DNA of 7,345 nucleotides from Verrucomicrobiaceae bacterium (GTDB lineage Bacteria > Verrucomicrobiota > Verrucomicrobiia > Verrucomicrobiales > Verrucomicrobiaceae), in the NCBI GenBank assembly GCA_947463285.1, contig CANHTV010000180.1, positions 1 through 7,345 of the forward strand, in the 5' to 3' direction. The first letter of the stretch is position 1; each line of letters opens with the position of its first letter. The notes under the pieces were generated by a model, which was given only the letters and a program-made list of their open reading frames with translations, was not told the DNA's origin and ran no database searches. Below, in pieces: positions 1 to 5,956 of this stretch. A program made the position numbers and the translations under genes.

Positions 1-1007
1 AGCTCGGCGTCACCGTCACCGATCTCGCCCGCCAGGTGCGGCAGTCCTTTTATGGCGATGAAGTGCAGCGCATCCAGCGCGGGCGCAATGAGGTCAAAGT
101 CATGCTGCGGATGCCGAAGGCGAACCGTCAAAACCTCGCCACCCTCGACACCATGCGCGTGCGCACCGCCTCCGGGCTGGAGGTGCCTTTCAGCCGCGTG
201 GCTGAGGCCAAGGTGACCAAAAGCTTCACCAGCATCAAGCGCGTGGACCGCCGCCGCGCGCTGAACATCTCCGCTGATGCTGACAAAGGCACCACGGACA
301 TCGCTGCTCTGCGTAAAGAACTCACCGTCTTCCTCGACGATCTGCTCGCTGATCACGGCCACATCCGCTGGACCTTTGAAGGCGAGGCCCGTTACCAGCG
401 GGAAAGTCAGGGGCAGATGCTCATCTCCTTCCTCATCGTCATCGCCGCCATGTATGGCATGATGGCCATCCCGTTTAAGAGCTACTCCCAGCCGCTCATC
501 GTCCTGCTGGTCGTGCCGTTTGGCGTCGTTGGTGCCGTCATCGGGCATCTTTTCCACGGGCTGCCCGTCAGCATCATGAGCGCCTTTGGCATCCTCGGCG
601 TCTGTGGCGTCGTGGTGAATGACACCCTCGTGCTGGTGGATGAAATCAATGACCTCAAAGCCAACGGCATGAGTCTGCGCGAGGCCGTGCAGCGCGGCGG
701 CATCCTGCGTTTCCGCGCCATCTTCCTCACCCAGATCACCACCTTCTTTGGTCTCGTGCCCCTCATCTTTGATGGCACCTGGCTGGCTCAGATGATCCCC
801 TTCCTCTTCAGCAGTGGTGCCCAGAGCACCCATGCCCAATTCCTCACCCCCGTCTCCGTGGCCATGGGCTATGGCAGTCTCTTCGCCACCGTCATCACTC
901 TGTTCCTCGTGCCTCTGTGTTACCTGGCCGTCGATGATGTCGGGCGCGGTTTCAAATTCCTCTTTTCCCGGCCTGAAAAGCCAGCACCGCAGCCCGTCGC
1001 CGCCTGA
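1..1007 (+). CDS. RND-family efflux pump inner-membrane subunit, C-terminal part (5' end outside window)
   Basis: This is the C-terminal third of an AcrB/MexB/CusA-like resistance-nodulation-division transporter, the proton-driven inner-membrane part of a tripartite efflux pump. The frame is open from base 3, so the GTG at 36 is internal and not the start. The first ~400 bases encode periplasmic docking/porter sequence (GDEVQRIQRGRNEVKVMLR, then a segment ending in FEGEARYQRES). After that come the last transmembrane helices: about 420-480, 490-560, 570-650, 725-770 and 840-930. The segment GVVVNDTLVLVDE at 606-644 matches the conserved RND helix motif G-[IV]-V-x-N-[DA]-x-[IL]-x-L-[VI]-D. The end, LFATVITLFLVPLCYL, is the usual last helix. 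A short stretch around 772-828 (GTWLAQMIPFLFSSGAQ) looks like extra sequence before the normal STHAQFL-P segment. The substrate cannot be read from this part. No terminator is obvious before the tRNA. Confidence 0.93.
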   Translation, partial: LGVTVTDLARQVRQSFYGDEVQRIQRGRNEVKVMLRMPKANRQNLATLDTMRVRTASGLEVPFSRVAEAKVTKSFTSIKRVDRRRALNISADADKGTTDIAALRKELTVFLDDLLADHGHIRWTFEGEARYQRESQGQMLISFLIVIAAMYGMMAIPFKSYSQPLIVLLVVPFGVVGAVIGHLFHGLPVSIMSAFGILGVCGVVVNDTLVLVDEINDLKANGMSLREAVQRGGILRFRAIFLTQITTFFGLVPLIFDGTWLAQMIPFLFSSGAQSTHAQFLTPVSVAMGYGSLFATVITLFLVPLCYLAVDDVGRGFKFLFSRPEKPAPQPVAA

Positions 1008-1042
1008 TTTTCAGAGACTTCATTTTGCAGCCACCAAAACTC

Positions 1043-1070
1043 TTGCAATCCGCGCGGGACTCGACATTCT
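1043..1070 (+). promoter_or_regulatory. Putative sigma70-type promoter of the tRNA-Leu gene
   Basis: TTGCAA (1043-1048) and CATTCT (1065-1070) are separated by 16 bases and lie 24 bases before the first base of the tRNA. The first box matches TTGACA at four of six positions; the second is a weaker TATAAT match. The spacing and position suit a stable-RNA promoter, but no transcription data exist. Confidence 0.38.
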
Positions 1071-1094
1071 AGCGGTCCTTCGCAGGAAGCACAC

Positions 1095-1176
1095 GCCGGT
1101 GTGGTGAAATGGTAGACGCGCTAGACTCAAAATCTTGTGTCCTCTGGACGTGTCGGTTCGAGTCCGACCACCGGTA
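1095..1176 (+). tRNA. tRNA-Leu, anticodon CAA (1128-1130)
   Basis: This is a complete class II tRNA. The acceptor stem is GCCGGTG (1095-1101) with CACCGGT (1169-1175), closed by one G-U pair, followed by discriminator A1176. The D-loop region carries TGGTGAAATGGTAGACGC. The anticodon stem is CTAGA/TCTTG around loop CTCAAAA, with one T-T mismatch at the second pair. The long variable arm (GTCC-TCT-GGAC, 1139-1149) is typical of leucine tRNAs. The T arm is GTCGG-TTCGAGT-CCGAC (1152-1168). CCA is not encoded; the sequence continues CTTG, so the tail must be added by tRNA nucleotidyltransferase. Anticodon CAA reads UUG codons. An integrase remnant starts about 110 bases downstream. Confidence 0.96.
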
Positions 1177-1201
1177 CTTGTTGAACAACAACGAGTTATT
1201 T

Positions 1202-1222
1202 AACCGAGGCCACCCCTCGGTT
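1202..1222 (+). terminator. Perfect hairpin downstream of tRNA-Leu, possible terminator
   Basis: AACCGAGG (1202-1209) and CCTCGGTT (1215-1222) form a perfect 8-bp stem around a 5-base CCACC loop, 25 bases after the tRNA. The position suits a tRNA terminator or processing signal. There is no T-run on the 3' side, so intrinsic termination is uncertain. Confidence 0.42.
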
Positions 1223-1249
1223 GACACCCTTCACGATGTCGTGCATGAC
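1221..1249 (+). promoter_or_regulatory. Possible relic promoter with a dyad in its spacer
   Basis: TTGACA (1221-1226, overlapping the end of the hairpin) is followed after 17 bases by CATGAC, which matches TATAAT at only three of six positions. The spacer holds CACGA-TG-TCGTG (1232-1243), a perfect dyad of the size a repressor could bind. The ATG of the integrase remnant is at 1285. This could be the promoter/operator of the lost integrase gene. The weak -10 box keeps confidence low. Confidence 0.28.
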
Positions 1250-1284
1250 AAAATTGGGGGGCCCCGGAAAAATGCAAACCCTTC

Positions 1285-1540
1285 ATGCGGATCAAGTATG
1301 GCAACGCCGTCGTGCCCATCTACTAGGCGCGCCCCCGCAAGTACGATGACTACAGTGTGGCTTTTCACATGAATCGCCGACGAGTCAGGCAAAATTTCAG
1401 CACCTTGGAAAAAGCCATGATTGAGGCACATATAGTCGCCAAACGCTTTTTACCAACTCGGTCCACCGTTGCGTAAAGGTGTTCTTGAGGTTTGCCAAGG
1501 CGCGCGGATATATCCCAGCTTCTGAAGCGACAGCAGCACC
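1285..1540 (+). pseudogene. Tyrosine recombinase/integrase remnant, N-terminal and middle fragments
   Basis: From ATG 1285 the frame reads MRIKYGNAVVPIY, then an amber stop (TAG, 1324-1326). It continues in the same frame with ARPRKYDDYSVAFHMN and RQNFSTLEKAMIEAHIVAKR to about 1446. This resembles the N-terminal arm of verrucomicrobial phage-type integrases: a short beta-strand start, then a F-x-x-x-x-A-x-x-E-A-x-x-x-A-x-x helix. After about 30 unplaced bases and a TAA (1474-1476), a second piece appears two frames on, VFLRFAKARGYIPASEATAA (1479-1538). It looks like the core-binding-domain segment usually written (L/F)-x-x-[FY]-A-x-A-R-[GR]-Y-[LIV]-P. The sequence between, some tens of residues, is deleted, and the catalytic domain (R-H-x-x-R-Y) is absent. 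It cannot make a working recombinase. The family call rests on remembered patterns. Confidence 0.6.
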
Positions 1541-2003
1541 GTTCATGCAGCAGAGTGTTTCACGACGGGAGCCTCAGCGTTGTCGCACCATGCATTTGGG
1601 AACATTAACAAAAACCTGTTCTTTAAGCTGCTGTTGCCCGGCATCATGGGGGCTTTCGTTGGTGCCTATCTGCTCACACAGATTTCTGCGGATGCCATGA
1701 AGCCCTGGATCGCCATTTATCTCCTGCTTATGGGGGTGGTGCTCATCATCAAAGCCGTAAGATCTTTACCTGCCCAAACGGTGAGTTCTCATGTGAAACC
1801 TCTGGCCTTTTTTTGGCGCCTTCATTGATGCCATCGGGGGCGGATGGAGACCAATTGTGGGATCAACACTGCTCGCCTGTGGCAGTCCTTTTACTGAAAC
1901 CGTCGGCAGCGTGAATGCTGTCGAGTTTTTCGTTACGTTTTCGGCTTCCATCGGCATTGGTCTTGATCATTGGGAGCACTTTGCTGAAGACATTCGCTTG
2001 TGA
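1541..2003 (+). pseudogene. TauE/SafE (TSUP) family membrane permease remnant, truncated and frameshifted
   Basis: Reading from 1541 gives VHAAECFTTGASALSHHAFG, then NINKNLFFKLLLPGIMGAFV and GAYLLTQISADAMKPWIAIY. This is the TSUP pattern of HAAE-x-x-T-T, S-H-x-x-x-G-N-[VI] and G-A-x-[LV]-G-A-Y helices. The family exports or imports sulfur anions and small organic acids; the substrate here is unknown. The N-terminal helices are missing, because the frame runs into integrase-like sequence at its 5' side. At 1808-1814 a run of seven T shifts the frame; with six T it would read PLAFFGAFIDAIGGGW and continue. After the shift it reads IVGSTLLACGS and GSVNAVEFFVTF and stops at TGA 2001-2003, shorter than the usual C-terminus. 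The signature normally written D-A-[IV]-G-G-G-G-W-G-P is altered to DAIGGGWRP. Truncation at both ends makes a simple sequencing error an insufficient explanation. Confidence 0.78.
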
Positions 2004-2033
2004 TGCCCTAGACTGCCTGAATTAAGGCTGCCC

Positions 2034-3005
2034 ATGATCTTCCTACTGCTTCTCACCGTCGCTGCGGTTCTTCTAATCTCATTCGTCTGTTCGCTCACCG
2101 AGGCTGTGCTTCTCAGCTTGAACCCGCTTTCGCTCAAGTTGCAGGAGAAAAAGGGCAGCACGGTGTCTGGGCGTTGGTTGAAGCTCAAAAATCAAATTGA
2201 GCGGCCTGTCTCGGCGATCTTAATCTTCAACACGCTCGCAAGCACCGGCATCGCCACGCTCGCTGGAGCCCTTTCCACCGAGGTCTTCGGTAGCGAATGG
2301 CTGTGGCTATTTTCTGTCATCATCAGTGTACTCGTCTTGCTCGGCGGTGAGATGGCCCCAAAGATCATCGGCGTTCATCATGCGGAAAAGCTTGCGCCAA
2401 GACTCATCGGCCCACTCAGCTGGTTGCTGCGCCTCTGCCATCCGCTGGTGCTGTTGATGGAAAAATTCTGCGAGCGCCTGAAACGCACCTCTCATGACGG
2501 CCGCACGCAGAGCGACCACATCATGGACATCATCACGCTCGTCCAGAGTGCGCGTGCCGAACAGCTCCTGCACAATCAGGAAGAGATCATCATGATCCAC
2601 GCCGCCACCCTCAGCGCCCGCCGTGTGAAGACCGCCATGGTGCCACGCGAGGTCGTGAAGGTCTTCGACACGCGCCACTCCCTGCTGGAGAACGTGCGCA
2701 ATGCAGGTGAAAAGCTCCACCGCAGCTATCCCGTCAGCCCGGATGGCACATTGGAGCGTGTCACCGGCTACATCCGTGTACGCGAGCTGTTCGTGCAGAA
2801 TATCACCACCCCGGAGACCAGCAACTGGACTCAGCTCATTCGTCCCGCGCTACGCATTGATGGCAAAGCTTCCCTGACCCAGCTCCTCGCCTTGTTCCTA
2901 GAGAAACAAGAAGTCGCCGCTCTCGTTGGTGGCCCTGATGGGAGTGTCATCGGCTGGATTACGATGGATGATGTGATGAAAGTTCTCATGGGTGCCAGGG
3001 TGTAA
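2034..3005 (+). CDS. CNNM/DUF21 transmembrane protein with CBS-pair domain (short form, hemolysin-like family)
   Basis: This 323-residue protein belongs to the CNNM/CorB family, inner-membrane proteins linked to magnesium or other cation transport. The DUF21 membrane domain covers residues 1 to about 145, with helices near 2-22, 58-80, 88-104 and 124-142. Family marks are the SLTEAVLLSLNP segment (20-31) in the first helix and GGEMAPKIIG (104-113), matching the conserved G-E-x-x-P-K. A charged linker (145-195) leads to a CBS pair. CBS1 has TAMVPREVVKVFDT (200-213) and SYPVSPDG...VTGYIRVRELF (231-253). CBS2 has ALRIDGKASLTQLL and VGGPDGSVIGWITMDDVMKVLMG (298-320). The protein stops right after CBS2 and lacks the C-terminal CorC_HlyC domain of longer relatives. 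TAAGG (2023-2027) lies six bases before the ATG and supports this start. It follows the TSUP remnant by 30 bases; no other gene shares an operon with it. Confidence 0.9.
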   Translation: MIFLLLLTVAAVLLISFVCSLTEAVLLSLNPLSLKLQEKKGSTVSGRWLKLKNQIERPVSAILIFNTLASTGIATLAGALSTEVFGSEWLWLFSVIISVLVLLGGEMAPKIIGVHHAEKLAPRLIGPLSWLLRLCHPLVLLMEKFCERLKRTSHDGRTQSDHIMDIITLVQSARAEQLLHNQEEIIMIHAATLSARRVKTAMVPREVVKVFDTRHSLLENVRNAGEKLHRSYPVSPDGTLERVTGYIRVRELFVQNITTPETSNWTQLIRPALRIDGKASLTQLLALFLEKQEVAALVGGPDGSVIGWITMDDVMKVLMGARV

Positions 3006-3290
3006 AGCTCATTGCTTAGACGACGGAGGCAACTATTTCGAGGCGTTCATCTAAGTGGCCCGAAGACATGTTTTTGTCCACCTAGTAGAGATTCACTGCG
3101 AGTTCGCTCAAAGTAGCGATAAATGCATATTATATCATCGTGATAAAATCAGGGTACATTCTGTAGATTTGGTGATGCGCATGCCTGTTGCCGAATGAAT
3201 AGCCCATCCAAAGCGGGCCTATGTGACGGAAGCTTCCTGGCGAACAATCGAAACCATCGTCACTCACAAAACCCAGGCCTTCATGGAAGC

Positions 3291-3461
3291 GTCTGGACTG
3301 CGGAATTTGATGTGGCGCTGGATGCGGCGAAGGAGAGTGGGGCCGTAGTTCTCAAACAGGTTCGTCGTAACGATCACCATGCACGGAATGCGTTTTACGA
3401 GGGGGACCGCTTCACAAGGGATGGCTGTATGGCCCAGCCTCACATGCACTTGTTGAGATTT
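3291..3461 (+). pseudogene. Degraded GNAT acetyltransferase-like fragment
   Basis: One frame reads EFDVALDAAKESGAVVLKQV, then RRNDHHARNAFYEGDRFTRD and GCMAQPHM. This resembles the second half of a GNAT N-acetyltransferase: an A-L-x-x-A-x-x-x-G helix, a beta strand, then [RV]-x-x-N-x-x-A-x-x-[FL]-Y-E-x-x-G-F-x-x-x-G. The glycine of the usual G-F is arginine here. One base register away upstream (about 3220-3243), AYVTEASWR could be the strand before the acetyl-CoA loop, but the loop motif R-x-x-G-x-[GA] is absent. The surrounding open frame of 108 codons (3195-3521) has unrecognisable ends. It is most likely a pseudogene. A chance resemblance or a divergent small protein remains possible. Confidence 0.38.
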
Positions 3462-3554
3462 TCAGCGTGCCTCGATAAGACCTTCTCGAGAACTCATTCG
3501 TCGATGAGATCGATCGAATAGACCCGGTTGAAGCGGTTCCAGATTAGGTTTCAA

Positions 3555-3610
3555 AACTCTGATAATCAGTATTTTAAACACTTGAATTGTGGTTAAAAAT
3601 ATTCATTAGG
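3555..3610 (+). promoter_or_regulatory. AT-rich probable promoter region of the Ig-like secreted protein gene
   Basis: This stretch is clearly richer in A and T than its surroundings. It contains TTGAAT (3582-3587) as a possible -35 box and several A/T hexamers downstream, none at an ideal 17-base spacing with a good TATAAT match. CTGAT-A-ATCAG (3559-3569) is a small dyad inside it. The region is the natural site for the promoter of the next gene, but the exact boxes are not determined. Confidence 0.25.
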
Positions 3611-3618
3611 CGGCGCTC

Positions 3619-3696
3619 ATGAATAATTTCAGTATCGATTCAGGATGCAGAGGCGTTATAGCATTACTAAAAATTTTCCATCGACCTCTACTATGA
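3619..3696 (+). other. Small leader reading frame with ATGA overlap to a downstream in-frame ATG
   Basis: ATG 3619 opens a 25-codon frame (MNNFSIDSGCRGVIALLKIF plus HRPLL) preceded by AGGCGG five bases upstream, the best Shine-Dalgarno-like site near here. Its TGA (3694-3696) overlaps ATG 3693, an alternative start of the large secreted protein, as ATGA. The arrangement would allow translational coupling. It is as likely to be coincidence, so it is listed as a possibility and not as a gene. Confidence 0.22.
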
Positions 3697-5813
3697 ACTC
3701 CCTGATTCCTTCTGCGCTGATTCTCTCTTCAGCGATGCTGTTTTGGCTTGCAGCTCCCCTCCAGGCCGCTCCTGAGTATAACATCCAGGTGGGACTGGGT
3801 TCTCTTGAGGTGGGGGAGCCACTGACTTATGAGGGTATGATCGTGATTTTGCGCCCTAGCCCTGGCGACAACTTCTGGTATCGCTTGCCGCACCGCGTGG
3901 AGGTGGTGGGTGATCTACCTCCAGGCATTGCACTGGTGCAAAAGGGGCCGGGTTTTCATGACCTTGCGCGATTTGTAGGAACACCAACGCGTGCAGGCAC
4001 GTATTCGGTTCAAGTTAGCGCTACCATGTCTGATGGCATTAAAACCGGTAGCACCACGGCCACTTTCTTCATTGAGGATCCCAAGCAGCGACAATACAGC
4101 GTACAGACTTGGGGCACAGAGCGACTGTTGGCCGGTGCGGAAATTGGCAATGCGGGTCTACAGATCAGCTCACAGTTCCGAGTGCTGCGAGCAGCAACTA
4201 AGGTTAACATCAGCGGTCTACCAGAGGGCGTTGAACTTATCTCTTATGGCGATGGGTATTATATGCTCACGGGCACACCAAGGACCACTGGCACTTATCC
4301 GGTGAGCGTGGAGTTTCGTTGGCCTGATGACAGCGCCCTGATCGCCTCCTCGCAATTCATCGTGCAGGTGCTGCCTGATGATGAATCCGCACGACAGTAT
4401 CAACTCACCCTGCTCTCGCTGTGGCCGCTGAGGCAGGGGGTGACTTACACGGACCAAGGCTTTCAGGCGCCATGGTTTTATGTGGAGGATCAGTTTGGTC
4501 GCCGTAGCGAGGGGCCCTTTGTCTGCGAGGCCAGCGGCCTGCCCGAGGGCATGTCATTCTCCGCCATGGGATACCTCGTGGGGCGTCCGCAGCAGGCGGG
4601 CAACTTTGAAATCAGCTTGCAGGTCACCCTCCCCAATGGTGCCAAAACCAACACCCAGAGCCTAGGCTTGCAGGTGCGCCCATCTTTGTCACTTGCGCAA
4701 TACGCAGGCATTTACGATTGCAACATTGAGCGCAGCGAAACAATTAACGCTAACATGGGGGGCAGGCTCCGTTTCACCATCACTGCTGCTGGCGAAATCA
4801 GCGGCTTTTTGATTCAAAAGGGCCGCCGCTTTCCCTTTGCCTCATCAGCCGCGACGTTTGATGAGGCGGCGGATCAATGGATCATCAGCCCGCAGAACTC
4901 GGGTTTACAACTCATCGGCAACTTCGCCGAGGAGCGCGACTACAGCGTGGATGAAAACTCACCCTTCATTCGCTTTGTGGGCCAAGCCAGCACGGCCGAG
5001 GATGCGGTGGGCCTAGCTGGATGGCGCGCCACCAAACGCTCGGCGTCCTCGCCAAGCCCTTACGCAGGTGCACAACCCGTGAACATTCTCTTTGTCTCCA
5101 GTGATGAAGCAGCGCAGCAGGGCGACTTTGGCGGGGCGGGTTTCATGTCAATGACGGTGTCTGCGTCCGGCAATGCCACTCTAACAGTGTGGGCCGCCGA
5201 TGGTAGCCCTCCCGTCTCGCTGGCAACCACCGTGACAGAGAGCAGCATCGGTGCCTTCATTCCGGTTTACGCCATCTTCAACAACAGCAGCGGCTCCAGT
5301 GCCCTGATGGGAGAGCTCTTCCTCAATGCCAATGGCGATGCAGCAGGGCAGCTCACCTGGCAGCAGCCTGCCAGCAATCGCGGTGCCTTCCCCGAAGGTA
5401 TTGACCTGATCACCTACGAGGGAGTGATTGGTTCGCGTCACGTGGTCCAACCCCAAGGCCTGAATCGCTTGGGCTTGGAGCAGAGCATTACCGATGCCCA
5501 GCTCGATTTGATGGGCGATGAAGTGCCCTTCGGTAGTGAGGTCACACTGAGTCTGAGCAGCGGTCGGATTTTAGCGGCCCCCGCCGAGCAGCAGGTGTCG
5601 CTAGTCAAACTGAGCTACAACGCTCGCAGCGGCATGGTCACCGGCAGCATGGTGCTGCGGCAGAGTCGCGGTAAACGCGCCCGTAATGTGACCTTCCGCG
5701 GAATGCGCGCTCCGGATGGGAAAAGCATCCTTGGTCACTACACCGTTCCCGAAGCCGCCAATGCCAGACGCACCAGTGCAGGCATGATGAAGGTCAGCGC
5801 CAAGGCTCGGTGA
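3645..5813 (+). CDS. Large secreted protein with three degenerate Ig-like (He_PIG-type) modules and a beta-rich C-terminal region
   Basis: This 722-residue protein probably leaves the cytoplasm by Sec. The N-terminus has RR and K, a hydrophobic stretch (residues 20-38) and a likely cleavage site at PLQAA-PEY (near 42). ATG 3693 (residue 17) is a possible alternative start but leaves no positive charge before the hydrophobic core; neither start has a good Shine-Dalgarno site. Three modules follow the putative-Ig pattern L-P-x-G-[IVM] ... G-x-P-x-x-x-G-x-[YF]-x-[VI]-x-V: GDLPPGIAL/VGTPTRAGTYSVQV (89-124), SGLPEGVEL/TGTPRTTGTYPVSV (190-222) and SGLPEGMSF/VGRPQQAGNFEISL (297-325). Residues 350-722 contain three further beta-rich segments: YAGIYDCN...GRLRFTITAAGEISG (353-387), FGGAGFMSMTVSASGNATLT (495-514) and LSYNARSGMVTGSMVLRQ (656-673). 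I associate that last type with secreted verrucomicrobial proteins. There is no enzyme motif, membrane anchor or clear sorting signal. It stands alone; a surface or matrix role is inference only. Confidence 0.85.
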   Translation: MQRRYSITKNFPSTSTMNSLIPSALILSSAMLFWLAAPLQAAPEYNIQVGLGSLEVGEPLTYEGMIVILRPSPGDNFWYRLPHRVEVVGDLPPGIALVQKGPGFHDLARFVGTPTRAGTYSVQVSATMSDGIKTGSTTATFFIEDPKQRQYSVQTWGTERLLAGAEIGNAGLQISSQFRVLRAATKVNISGLPEGVELISYGDGYYMLTGTPRTTGTYPVSVEFRWPDDSALIASSQFIVQVLPDDESARQYQLTLLSLWPLRQGVTYTDQGFQAPWFYVEDQFGRRSEGPFVCEASGLPEGMSFSAMGYLVGRPQQAGNFEISLQVTLPNGAKTNTQSLGLQVRPSLSLAQYAGIYDCNIERSETINANMGGRLRFTITAAGEISGFLIQKGRRFPFASSAATFDEAADQWIISPQNSGLQLIGNFAEERDYSVDENSPFIRFVGQASTAEDAVGLAGWRATKRSASSPSPYAGAQPVNILFVSSDEAAQQGDFGGAGFMSMTVSASGNATLTVWAADGSPPVSLATTVTESSIGAFIPVYAIFNNSSGSSALMGELFLNANGDAAGQLTWQQPASNRGAFPEGIDLITYEGVIGSRHVVQPQGLNRLGLEQSITDAQLDLMGDEVPFGSEVTLSLSSGRILAAPAEQQVSLVKLSYNARSGMVTGSMVLRQSRGKRARNVTFRGMRAPDGKSILGHYTVPEAANARRTSAGMMKVSAKAR

Positions 5814-5825
5814 GTAGAGAGTGTT

Positions 5826-5930
5826 CGGCACGTACCGCCGCCAACGAACTGCAAATACTGTCGAGTTGCGCTCAATTTCCCTATGTTGAATGAGATGATC
5901 CTGAACGGGCGGCGGTGAAGTGAGGTGCCG
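5826..5930. repeat. Nested long-range inverted repeat in the intergenic gap
   Basis: CGGCAC (5826-5831) pairs with GTGCCG (5925-5930), and inside it ACCGCCGCC (5834-5842) pairs with GGCGGCGGT (5908-5916). This gives 15 matched pairs in correct nested order, closing a 65-base centre. The centre can form a smaller hairpin (CTCA 5872-5875 with TGAG 5891-5894). No T-run follows on the + side. It could be a structured 3' end of the preceding mRNA, a small RNA, or the ends of a tiny relic element. Confidence 0.5.
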
Positions 5931-5956
5931 GGAATGAAGCCACTTTGCTGAGTTCC

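Larger units (their letters stand above)
3006..3644. other. Gene-poor, AT-richer stretch without an intact gene
   Basis: No frame of reasonable length shows a complete recognisable protein on either strand. The stretch contains a short dyad TATCA-TCG-TGATA (3133-3145), a degraded acetyltransferase-like segment (listed separately) and an AT-rich lead-in to the following secreted-protein gene. The first ~180 bases have frequent stops and I recognise nothing in them. Confidence 0.6.

Noticed and set aside
36..1007. GTG 36 as the start of the RND gene
   Set aside because: The frame is open through the window start and the residues before it (LGVTVTDLARQ) continue RND sequence, so the true start is upstream.
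1109..1372. An 87-codon + strand frame that begins inside the tRNA
   Set aside because: It overlaps the structured tRNA and the terminator-like hairpin, and its translation has no recognisable features; the integrase-like reading in another frame is better.
1455..1474. CGGTCCACCGTTGC resembling the tRNA 3' end (possible attachment-site repeat)
   Set aside because: Only the six bases CCACCG match in a row; the flanks agree at about half the positions, which is too weak for an att repeat.
3006..3200. A short minus-strand frame ending MSSGHLDERLEIVASVV, considered as a transposase fragment
   Set aside because: It is only a few dozen codons, contains a stop upstream, and I cannot match it to any family.
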